NCBI GenBank assembly: GCA_003242525.1
Contig: QGUU01000135.1
Coordinates: 1-6,859 of the forward strand
DNA: 6,859 nt
Source of the DNA: Pseudomonadota bacterium
GTDB lineage: Bacteria; Pseudomonadota; Alphaproteobacteria; Rhizobiales; Rhizobiaceae
Reading direction: 5' to 3'
Part shown: in pieces, positions 1-5,161 of the stretch
Position numbering within the stretch: position 1 is the stretch's first letter
How the letters are laid out: each line of letters begins with the position of its first letter
The notes under the pieces: generated by a model
Seen by the model: only the letters and a program-made list of their open reading frames with translations
Told to the model about the DNA's origin: nothing
Databases searched by the model: none
Program-made: the position numbers and the translations under genes

Positions 1-3
1 TAA

Positions 4-444
4 GAAACCGCCCAACCGGCCCCCCGTCGGGATACCCGGGGCCTTTGGGCCCAACTCGCCAGGGTCAATGCGGCAGTCAACGCCGCTGTCCAGCCGATGA
101 ACGACATCGACATATACGGCAAGGACGAAGTCTGGACCTATCCGGCTCAGGGCGTCGGCGACTGCGAGGACTACGTGCTGGAGAAGCGGCGCCGGCTGCA
201 TCGCCTCGGTGTTTCCTTGTCCAACCTGCTCATCACCGTGGTCCGCAAGCCGGATGGTGAGGGACATGCCGTGCTCACCGTGCGCACAAGCAATGGTGAC
301 TTCATCCTCGACAACCTGACCGACAAGGTGCGTCCCTGGGACGAAACCGGCTATCGTTTCCTGAAGCGCCAGGCGACAGATCATACGGGACGCTGGGTTT
401 CCATCCGGGATGACCAGACGGTCCTGGTGGGTTCGGTACAATAG
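4..444 (+). CDS. Transglutaminase-like cysteine peptidase (C93/BTLCP family), 3' part
   Basis: Partial gene; the open frame runs from base 4 and ends with TAG at 442-444. Counting from the ATG at 97, the catalytic triad of the bacterial transglutaminase-like cysteine peptidase family (Pfam Peptidase_C93) is visible: Cys23 in GDCEDY, His57 in GEGHAVL and Asp72 in ILDN. Family-like sequence already starts upstream of that ATG (LWAQLARVNAAVNAAVQP, about bases 52-96), so the ATG at 97 is very unlikely to be the true start. Full-length members are around 200 residues with an exported N-terminus, so about 60-70 residues are missing. No ATG, GTG or TTG lies in frame between 4 and 96, and bases 1-3 are TAA in frame. 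The N-terminus is therefore cut off, probably with a frame problem near the edge. Family members are predicted periplasmic or exported proteases; the substrate here is unknown. The product class is fairly sure; the 5' boundary is not. Confidence 0.85.
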   Translation, partial: ETAQPAPRRDTRGLWAQLARVNAAVNAAVQPMNDIDIYGKDEVWTYPAQGVGDCEDYVLEKRRRLHRLGVSLSNLLITVVRKPDGEGHAVLTVRTSNGDFILDNLTDKVRPWDETGYRFLKRQATDHTGRWVSIRDDQTVLVGSVQ

Positions 445-584
445 GCCTCCACATTCGTGGCATGGCAGGTCGCCGCCGGCCGCACCGATGCCCCCTTGCC
501 TAACGCCCGACCATCGTCCATAAGCCGCCCGTCCGAAATTTCGCCGCGCGCGAAACGGCCCTCCACAAGCCAAGGAAACATGAA

Positions 585-1664
585 ATGAGCAATTCCAAAG
601 CGGCGTTCAGGCAGCTCGTCTTTTCGGGCGTCCAGCCCACCGGAAACCTTCATCTCGGCAATTATCTCGGTGCTATCCGGAAGTTCGTCGCACTCCAGGA
701 AAGCTTCGACTGCATCTATTGCGTGGTTGACCTGCATTCGTTGACGGCCACTCTCGTCCATGACGACCTTGCCGACCAGACCCGCCAGATCACGGCCGCC
801 TACCTGGCCTCGGGCATCGATCCGAAGAAACATATCGTCTTCAATCAGAGCCGGGTTCCGCAGCATGCCGAACTGACTTGGATCTTCAACTGCGTGGCGC
901 GCATGGGCTGGTTGAATCGCATGACGCAGTTCAAGGAGAAGGCCGGCAAGGACCGCGAGAACGCCTCGGTCGGCCTGTTCGACTATCCCAGCCTGATGGC
1001 TGCTGACATCCTTGTTTATCGCGCCACTCACGTTCCCGTGGGAGATGACCAGAAGCAGCATCTCGAGCTGACCCGGGATATCGCCCAGAAGTTCAACAAT
1101 GACTTCTCCGATCGCATTGCGGCATTGGGTGTGGGCGTGGAAATGAAGGTGGGCGACGAAACGGTGAACGGCTTTTTCCCGATGACCGAGCCGATCATCG
1201 GCGGGCCCGCCGCGCGGATCATGAGCCTGCGGGACGGGTCCAAGAAAATGTCGAAATCCGATCCGTCGGATCTTTCGCGCATCAATCTGACCGACGATGC
1301 CGACGCCATCGCCAAAAAGATTAGGAAGGCCAAGACCGACCCCGAGCCGCTGCCGAGCGAGGAGGCGGGATTGGAAGGCCGTCCCGAGGCCCGCAATCTG
1401 GTCGGCATCTATGCGGGGCTGGCCGACATCTCCAAGCAGGAGGTGCTGAACGAATTTGGCGGCCGCCAGTTCTCGGTCTTCAAGCCGGCTTTAGCCGAAC
1501 TGGCGGTTGAGAAGCTTGCGCCGATTGCCGCGGAGATGCGTCGCATCTCTGCCGATCACGCCTATGTCGATGCGGTGCTGAAGGATGGCGGTGAGCGCGC
1601 CTGCGTTATCGCCGAAGCCACGATGAAGACCGTTCGAGACATTGTGGGATTCTTGCAGGATTGA
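585..1664 (+). CDS. trpS: Tryptophan--tRNA ligase (TrpRS)
   Basis: Cytosolic class Ic aminoacyl-tRNA synthetase that charges tRNA-Trp with tryptophan using ATP. The protein has 359 residues, near the usual alphaproteobacterial length. The Rossmann-fold signature is at residues 14-30 ([17 protein letters not shown], the HIGH-type motif being LHLG). The second signature KMSKS is at residues 221-225, followed by D. The start ATG at 585 has a good ribosome binding site, AAGGAAA at 572-578. The earlier ATG at 580 runs into a stop within three codons and can be excluded. The gene follows the C93 peptidase by 140 bases and precedes the UspA-like gene by 87 bases, all on the same strand. In many rhizobia trpS sits in front of a universal stress protein and an Nfu-type gene, as here (recalled gene order). 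No clear promoter or tryptophan-responsive leader was recognised in the upstream gap. Confidence 0.98.
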   Translation: MSNSKAAFRQLVFSGVQPTGNLHLGNYLGAIRKFVALQESFDCIYCVVDLHSLTATLVHDDLADQTRQITAAYLASGIDPKKHIVFNQSRVPQHAELTWIFNCVARMGWLNRMTQFKEKAGKDRENASVGLFDYPSLMAADILVYRATHVPVGDDQKQHLELTRDIAQKFNNDFSDRIAALGVGVEMKVGDETVNGFFPMTEPIIGGPAARIMSLRDGSKKMSKSDPSDLSRINLTDDADAIAKKIRKAKTDPEPLPSEEAGLEGRPEARNLVGIYAGLADISKQEVLNEFGGRQFSVFKPALAELAVEKLAPIAAEMRRISADHAYVDAVLKDGGERACVIAEATMKTVRDIVGFLQD

Positions 1665-1751
1665 CCTTGCTGGCCCCGGATCTGGAAAGCGATGCTTGCC
1701 GCCCGGGGCCGCGGGTGGCAGATTGCGCCGGCATGCAACATCGGAGAGGCA

Positions 1752-2243
1752 ATGGTTTCCAAGCGCCTTAGCCGTCAGACTGGTCATCGCCGGAAATTCC
1801 TGGCGATCGTGGACGGCACTCCCGAATGCGAACGAGCGGTGGCCTATGCTTCGAGGCGCGCGCAGAAGACCGGGGGAGTCCTGGTGCTTCTGTATGTCAT
1901 CGAGCCGGACGACTTCCAGCATTGGCTGGGTGTCGAGAAGATCATGCGTGAGGAAGCCATGGCCAATGCGCGCGGCGCGCTTGACGCGCATGCGAGCAAG
2001 ATCCGCCAGGAACTCGGAATTGAGCCGGAACTTGTTGTGCGCGAGGGCAAGCCGGTCGAAGAAATCCATGGGCTGATCGAGGAAGATCAGGACATCGCCA
2101 TATTGGTTCTCGGGGCGAGTGCCGGCAAGGAAGGACCGGGTCCGCTCGTCGCAGCAATCGCAGGCAAGGGTGCGGCCTTCCCGATTCCCGTTACGGTCGT
2201 TCCCCACAATCTTTCAATTGAAGATCTGGAAAACCTCGCCTGA
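1752..2243 (+). CDS. Universal stress protein (UspA) family protein
   Basis: Single-domain UspA-fold protein of 163 residues. The N-terminus shows the usual first strand and helix (FLAIVDGTPECERAVAYA, residues 16-33), then VLVLLYVIEP (43-52). The C-terminal part has AILVLGASAG (116-125) and PVTVVP (146-151). The nucleotide-binding signature G-x2-G-x9-G-S/T of ATP-binding Usp proteins is not well kept: the segment after Gly121 reads ASAGKEGPGPLV. ATP binding is therefore doubtful and the protein may belong to the non-ATP-binding group. The ATG at 1752 is chosen because GGAGAGG (1743-1749) stands just before it. An in-frame ATG at 1692 would add 20 residues that do not look like the family and has no comparable ribosome binding site. 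The gene lies between trpS and the Nfu gene and may be cotranscribed with trpS. A general stress-related role is family knowledge only; the ligand is unknown. Confidence 0.9.
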   Translation: MVSKRLSRQTGHRRKFLAIVDGTPECERAVAYASRRAQKTGGVLVLLYVIEPDDFQHWLGVEKIMREEAMANARGALDAHASKIRQELGIEPELVVREGKPVEEIHGLIEEDQDIAILVLGASAGKEGPGPLVAAIAGKGAAFPIPVTVVPHNLSIEDLENLA

Positions 2244-2272
2244 AGATCCGAAATGTGGTGAGACGGCTTTTG

Positions 2273-2301
2273 CTTGAATGGCTCGTCATTTGAGCCTACT
2301 T
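2273..2301 (+). promoter_or_regulatory. Candidate sigma70-type promoter for the Nfu gene
   Basis: CTTGAA at 2273-2278 and CTACTT at 2296-2301 are separated by 17 bases. This matches 5/6 and 4/6 positions of the rhizobial vegetative consensus CTTGAC-N17-CTATAT. A start near 2307-2309 would give a leader of about 40 bases to the ATG at 2347. The -10 overlaps the Irr-like inverted repeat at 2299-2315. Sequence match only; the -10 is weak. Confidence 0.45.
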
Positions 2302-2315
2302 AGAATTATTCCAAA
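2299..2315. promoter_or_regulatory. Candidate Irr box (iron control element, ICE) before the Nfu gene
   Basis: The site reads CTTAGAATTATTCCAAA: arms TTAGAA and TTCCAA around a 3-base centre. It agrees with the remembered Irr/ICE consensus TTTAGAA-N3-TTCTAAA at 12 of 14 arm positions. Irr is a Fur-family, haem-sensing regulator of Hyphomicrobiales that represses iron-consuming genes when iron is scarce. The site lies 31 bases before the Nfu start and overlaps the candidate -10, a position suited to repression. The target, a Fe-S scaffold gene, fits an Irr regulon. I recall that an Nfu-type gene (fssA) is Irr-controlled in Rhizobium leguminosarum, but could not verify it. Confidence 0.6.
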
Positions 2316-2346
2316 CTGAATGCCCGGCAAGGGCGCGGAGACGTTC

Positions 2347-2916
2347 ATGTTTATCCAGACCGAGTCGACCCCCAACCCGGCTACGCTGAAATTCCTTCCC
2401 GGCAGGGAGGTTCTTCTGGAAGGTACTGCCGATTTCCGCGATGCGGCGAGTGCTGCCGAGGCCTCGCCGCTGGCCGCGCGCCTGTTCACCATTCCCGGCG
2501 TGACCGGTGTCTTCTTCGGCTACGACTTCATCACCGTAACCAAGGATGGTCCGGAGTGGCAGCACCTGAAGCCGGCGATCCTCGGCGCCATCATGGAGCA
2601 TTTCATGTCAGGTCAGCCCGTAATGTCGGGCTCGGCGAATATGGAGCAGGGTGAAGACGGCGAGGAATTTTACGACAAGGCCGACGAGGAGATCGTCCTC
2701 ACCATCAAGGAGCTGCTCGACACGCGGGTGCGGCCGGCAGTTGCCCAGGATGGCGGCGATATCACCTTCCGTGGTTATGAGAACGGCGTCGTGTTTCTGC
2801 ACATGAAGGGCGCCTGCGCCGGTTGCCCGTCTTCGACGGCTACGTTGAAACACGGCATCCAGAATCTGCTTCGCCATTTCGTGCCCGAAGTGCAGCAGGT
2901 TGAGCAGGTCGCTTAG
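2347..2916 (+). CDS. Nfu-type iron-sulfur cluster scaffold protein (Nfu_N + NifU C-terminal domain)
   Basis: Cytosolic protein of 189 residues that likely carries or delivers Fe-S clusters to client enzymes. The N-terminal Nfu_N domain (about residues 1-87) opens with the family hallmark MFIQTESTPNPATLKFLPG. The C-terminal NifU-like domain (about 105-175) contains the cluster-binding pair Cys157-x-x-Cys160 in GACAGCPSS. The pair normally binds a 4Fe-4S cluster across a dimer. The ATG at 2347 is chosen because family proteins start exactly at MFIQTE and GGAG (2337-2340) precedes it by six bases. The upstream in-frame ATG at 2320 would add nine residues outside the family. The gene lies 103 bases after the UspA-like gene but has its own candidate promoter and an Irr-like operator, and is followed 27 bases later by a strong terminator. 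It is the mitochondrial/alphaproteobacterial type, not E. coli NfuA, which has a different N-terminal domain. Confidence 0.96.
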   Translation: MFIQTESTPNPATLKFLPGREVLLEGTADFRDAASAAEASPLAARLFTIPGVTGVFFGYDFITVTKDGPEWQHLKPAILGAIMEHFMSGQPVMSGSANMEQGEDGEEFYDKADEEIVLTIKELLDTRVRPAVAQDGGDITFRGYENGVVFLHMKGACAGCPSSTATLKHGIQNLLRHFVPEVQQVEQVA

Positions 2917-2943
2917 CGGCCCTTCCTCCCTTCCCATAAGGAC

Positions 2944-2974
2944 AAAAAACCGGGCCTTTCGGGCCCGGTTTTCT
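2944..2974. terminator. Strong intrinsic terminator, probably bidirectional
   Basis: An 11-base-pair stem pairs AAAACCGGGCC (2946-2956) with GGCCCGGTTTT (2962-2972) around the loop TTTCG. On the + strand the hairpin ends in TTTTCT; on the - strand it ends in a run of six T (complement of A 2944-2949). It lies between the Nfu gene (+) and the convergent L,D-transpeptidase gene (-), so it can stop transcripts from both sides. Confidence 0.9.
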
Positions 2975-3027
2975 GTTGGGACGTCCGTTGTTGCCGAGAC
3001 GGTCCGCGTACGAAACTTGAGTGCCTT

Positions 3028-3052
3028 GGCCGTGAAGAAGGTTCACGTGGCC
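3028..3052 (-). terminator. Hairpin just after the L,D-transpeptidase stop
   Basis: CGTGAA (3031-3036) pairs with TTCACG (3042-3047) around a 5-base loop. GGC/GCC can extend the stem across a 2-base bulge. It begins eight bases past the stop of the - strand gene. There is no T run, so it is weak as a terminator and may simply protect the 3' end of the message ahead of the stronger hairpin at 2944-2974. Confidence 0.3.
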
Positions 3053-3059
3053 GGATTTC

Positions 3060-3674
3060 CTATTTGACGATCACCTTTGCCCCGACCTGAACGCGGTCGT
3101 ACAGGTCGATGATGTCCTGGTTCATAAGACGGATGCAGCCCGATGACATTGCGTGTCCGATCGAGTTCCATTCCGGGCTGCCATGCAGGCGGTAGCCGGA
3201 ATCCCCGCCCTTGTTGAACAGATAGAGGGCGCGCGCGCCGAGGGGGTTGTTCAGCCCGGGCGGCATGCCATTGCGCCACTTGGCGAGTTCGGGCTGGCGC
3301 TTGATCATTGCCGCTGGTGGCGTCCAGGTCGGCCATTCGCGCTTCATGGCGATGCGGGCCGTGCCCTGCCACTCGAAACCTTCGCGGCCAACGCCGATGC
3401 CGTAGCGCATGGCCTCGCCATCACCCAGGACAAGGTAAAGGAACTTTTCCTTGGTATCGACGATCACCGTGCCGGGCTTTTCTTTCGTCTCATATCGCAC
3501 GATCTGGCGGTGATACTTGCGCGGCACCTTGCTTATGGGGATGCGCGGCAACTGATAGCCAGCATCGACGCGCGGCCCGTAATCGTCGGAAAAGATGCGC
3601 ATTGGTCCGACAGTGCTGCACCCAGCCAATGCCGTGGCCAGCATCGCAGCAAGAAGAAGTTTCTGCATGCGCAT
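3060..3674 (-). CDS. L,D-transpeptidase (YkuD domain), predicted lipoprotein
   Basis: Cell-envelope enzyme of the ErfK/YbiS/YcfS/YnhG group, 204 residues. Such enzymes make 3-3 peptidoglycan cross-links or attach proteins to peptidoglycan through a catalytic cysteine. The N-terminus is a lipoprotein signal: hydrophobic LLLAAMLATA, then lipobox LAG-Cys19. The mature protein is probably anchored in a membrane facing the periplasm. The YkuD domain covers about residues 68-203: VIVDTKEKFLYLV (70-82), His164 in RLHG, and the active site SSGCIR (177-182) with nucleophile Cys180. The usual SHGC histidine before Gly is Ser178 here, a variant I recall from other rhizobial members. ATG at 3674 and an in-frame ATG six bases later are both possible starts; upstream Shine-Dalgarno signals are poor. 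The gene is divergent from mmcB and convergent with the Nfu gene, with no obvious functional partner nearby. Confidence 0.93.
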   Translation of the reverse strand: MRMQKLLLAAMLATALAGCSTVGPMRIFSDDYGPRVDAGYQLPRIPISKVPRKYHRQIVRYETKEKPGTVIVDTKEKFLYLVLGDGEAMRYGIGVGREGFEWQGTARIAMKREWPTWTPPAAMIKRQPELAKWRNGMPPGLNNPLGARALYLFNKGGDSGYRLHGSPEWNSIGHAMSSGCIRLMNQDIIDLYDRVQVGAKVIVK

Positions 3675-3777
3675 GATAATGTCCGTGTCCCGCCTCAGTC
3701 GCCGGCAGTTGGCCCGCCTTGTGATCCATTCATGCGGGCCTTTGCCAGGCTTGCCAAGCGGGTGATGAGGGGTAAGA

Positions 3778-3790
3778 CACGTCTAACGTG
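3778..3790. repeat. Short inverted repeat CACGT-CTA-ACGTG
   Basis: Perfect 5-base arms around a 3-base centre in the divergent spacer between the L,D-transpeptidase and mmcB genes, 104 bases upstream of the transpeptidase start. Possible operator for either gene; no regulator recognised. Confidence 0.3.
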
Positions 3791-3808
3791 CAGGTCAGCA
3801 ACAGACTA

Positions 3809-3822
3809 TTGCATTTTTGCAA
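3809..3822. repeat. Perfect palindrome TTGCA-TTTT-TGCAA
   Basis: Five-base arms around four T in the AT-richest part of the divergent spacer. It could be a transcription factor site or a small hairpin. It is 74 bases before the preferred mmcB start and 135 bases before the L,D-transpeptidase start. I do not recognise the regulator. Confidence 0.4.
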
Positions 3823-3886
3823 CATCAATTCACGGGGCCGAGAGCGATTTCAAGGTCGGGCCTCGCGGGCAATCGCTGGCGGGGAG

Positions 3887-3901
3887 GTTCAAACCGTGAA
3901 C
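3887..3901. promoter_or_regulatory. Inverted repeat GTTCA-N5-TGAAC at the mmcB start
   Basis: GTTC (3887-3890) and GAAC (3898-3901) are seven bases apart. The alphaproteobacterial LexA box is the direct repeat GTTC-N7-GTTC; this site has the same half-site and spacing but with the second half inverted. It overlaps the Shine-Dalgarno and GTG start of mmcB, whose Caulobacter relative is SOS-induced. It may be a divergent operator or chance. Confidence 0.35.
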
Positions 3902-4423
3902 AAAATCGTCCATACTGGACTCATGCCCATAGTTTATCCGATTCTGAAGAACCCTCTCATGGACGGCCGCCAGTCCGACCGCGCGATGCTGGTCCGGCGA
4001 GGCGTTCAGCGCCTGCTGACGAGCATGGGAGCGCATGTTCTGCCGGAGCTTTCGTTGGCCACAGGCCGGCGGGCCGATCTCGTTGCCTTGACCCGTAGCG
4101 GCGACATCTGGATTATCGAGATTAAATCGTCGGTGGAGGATTTTCGGGTGGACCGCAAATGGCCCGAATACAGGCTGCATTCGGATCGGTTCTTCTTTGC
4201 GACGCATCCCGAGGTGCCGGCTGAAATCTTTCCGGAAGAATGCGGGTTCATCCTGTCGGATGGCTACGGTGCGGAGATTCTCCGGGAGGCACCTGAACAT
4301 CGCATGGCAGCGGCAACGCGCAGGGCCGTGACCATGCGCTTCGCCCGGGCGGGTGCGGCAAGACTCCTTGCCGCCGAACTGGCGGGCGTTGACGTTCCCA
4401 TTATAGACGGCGAAAGCGAATAG
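3896..4423 (+). CDS. mmcB: MmcB-type DNA repair protein (PD-(D/E)XK nuclease-like)
   Basis: Protein of 175 residues in the MmcB family, small putative endonucleases of alphaproteobacteria. In Caulobacter the family member is SOS-induced and supports resistance to mitomycin C (recalled). The core shows a PD-(D/E)XK-like arrangement: GRRADLVAL supplies the Asp, and about 15 residues later IIEIKSS supplies E-x-K. DFRVDRKWPEYRLHSDRFFFA and the Cys/Gly-rich GFILSDGYGAEILREAPEHR are other conserved-looking blocks. The GTG at 3896 is preferred because GGGGAGG (3881-3887) lies eight bases before it. Many relatives seem to begin at the later ATG (3923, MPIVYP), which has no good ribosome binding site. 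A longer frame back to 3788 adds non-conserved residues. The gene is divergent from the L,D-transpeptidase and convergent with actR. No canonical LexA box (GTTC-N7-GTTC) is present upstream, only an inverted variant at 3887-3901. Confidence 0.88.
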   Translation: MNKIVHTGLMPIVYPILKNPLMDGRQSDRAMLVRRGVQRLLTSMGAHVLPELSLATGRRADLVALTRSGDIWIIEIKSSVEDFRVDRKWPEYRLHSDRFFFATHPEVPAEIFPEECGFILSDGYGAEILREAPEHRMAAATRRAVTMRFARAGAARLLAAELAGVDVPIIDGESE

Positions 4424-4492
4424 CTCACGAGGTCGGGCAGGGGGCAGCGAGACCCGGCGGCAGGGCGGTTATTGCCCCTGCAGGTTTGTCGT

Positions 4493-4512
4493 GCTCCCTT
4501 GTTGCAAGGAGC
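4493..4512. terminator. Hairpin in the mmcB/actR convergent gap
   Basis: GCTCCCTTG (4493-4501) pairs with CAAGGAGC (4505-4512) as an eight-base-pair stem with one bulged C and the loop TTG. It lies ten bases past the actR stop and 70 past mmcB. There is no T run on either side, so it is at best a weak or Rho-assisted terminator or a 3' end stabiliser. A second, weaker pairing exists at GCAGGG (4460-4465)/CCCTGC (4477-4482). Confidence 0.35.
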
Positions 4513-4521
4513 GCGTACCTG

Positions 4522-5085
4522 TCAGCGTGGCGCGCGCTTGGCCAGAATGCGTTGCAGCGTGCGGCGATGCATGTTGAGCCGCCTTGCCGTTTCGGAGACG
4601 TTGCGGTCGCACATTTCATAGACCCGCTGAATATGCTCCCAACGCACGCGATCGGCTGACATCGGATTTTCCGGCGGGGCGGCGCGCTCGTCGGCGCTGC
4701 GGGTCAGTGCGGCGAAGATGTCGTCGGCGTCGGCCGGCTTCGACAGGTAGTCCACGGCGCCAAGCTTCACCGCCGTCACGGCGGTAGCGATGTTGCCGTA
4801 GCCGGTGAGAATGATGGTGCGGGCGTCCTCGCGCTTGTCGCGGATGGCCGCGACCACATCAAGGCCGTTTCCGTCAGCCAGCCGCATATCGATTACCGCA
4901 TAGGCGGGCGGATGCGCGCGCGCCTTGCCGACTGCTTCCTCTACGCTTTCGGCCGTGTCGACCTTGAAGCCGCGGGCCTCCATAGCGCGTGCCAGTCGCG
5001 TCAGGAAGGGCCGGTCGTCGTCGACGATCAAAAGCGAGGTGTCCTCGCCCTTCACCATTGCGCCGTTGCCTTCTTCGCCAGTCAT
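4522..5085 (-). CDS. actR: Response regulator ActR (RegA/PrrA family)
   Basis: DNA-binding response regulator, partner of the ActS kinase. The family controls redox-linked genes such as respiration, carbon and nitrogen fixation and, in Sinorhizobium, acid tolerance. The protein has 187 residues from the ATG at 5085. The receiver domain (about 16-130) has acidic pocket Asp22-24 in VDDD, phospho-accepting Asp66 in VIDMRL, Thr94 in LTGYG and Lys116 in SKP. A short linker (ERAAPPENP) leads to a Fis-type helix-turn-helix at the C-terminus (162-187, NVSETARRLNMHRRTLQRIL), nearly invariant in this family. The ATG at 5058 (after AAGG, ten bases away) would give a protein nine residues shorter and is a real alternative. 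A TTG at 5169 that would overlap actS is less likely. The gene lies 76 bases downstream of actS, with a candidate promoter of its own in the gap. Confidence 0.96.
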   Translation of the reverse strand: MTGEEGNGAMVKGEDTSLLIVDDDRPFLTRLARAMEARGFKVDTAESVEEAVGKARAHPPAYAVIDMRLADGNGLDVVAAIRDKREDARTIILTGYGNIATAVTAVKLGAVDYLSKPADADDIFAALTRSADERAAPPENPMSADRVRWEHIQRVYEMCDRNVSETARRLNMHRRTLQRILAKRAPR

Positions 5086-5116
5086 GGGTTCCGCGTCCAA
5101 TTGTCTCGTTTTACCC

Positions 5117-5144
5117 AATATAGTTGTTGTACGGCTCTGTCCAA
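5117..5144 (-). promoter_or_regulatory. Candidate promoter for actR inside the actS-actR gap
   Basis: On the - strand, TTGGAC (5144-5139) and TATATT (5122-5117) are separated by 16 bases. The -10 with its preceding base reads CTATAT, the rhizobial -10 consensus, and TATATT matches 5/6 of TATAAT. A start near 5110 would leave about 25 bases of leader before the actR ATG at 5085. It would allow actR expression apart from actS. Motif evidence only. Confidence 0.5.
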
Positions 5145-5161
5145 CTCCCCCGTCTCCGTGA

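Noticed and set aside
534..555. Palindrome CGAAATTTCG (534-543) and overlapping hairpin TTTCGC/GCGAAA (539-555) before trpS.
   Set aside because: I considered a trpS leader switch. There is no T run, no Trp-rich leader peptide and no T-box features, so it is more likely chance or a minor 5' UTR structure.
381..1061. Long open frame on the - strand opposite trpS (226 codons), and similar long antisense frames opposite other genes.
   Set aside because: These are shadows of GC-rich coding sequence. The translations show no recognisable domain and the + strand genes are certain.
1672..1710. Inverted repeat GGCCCCGG ... CCGGGGCC between trpS and the UspA-like gene, with a small inner AAGC/GCTT hairpin.
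   Set aside because: There is no T run, the loop is 23 bases, and complementary GC-only 8-mers are common at this base composition. It is not good enough to call a terminator or attenuator.
1692..1751. Upstream ATG at 1692 extending the UspA-like protein by 20 residues.
   Set aside because: The added residues do not look like the family, and the Shine-Dalgarno is placed for the ATG at 1752.
2320..2346. Upstream ATG at 2320 for the Nfu protein.
   Set aside because: Family proteins begin at MFIQTE, and GGAG is correctly spaced for the ATG at 2347.
3153..3899. Open frame of 248 codons on the + strand across the L,D-transpeptidase gene and the spacer.
   Set aside because: It is antisense to a well-supported gene, has low-complexity translation and no domain.
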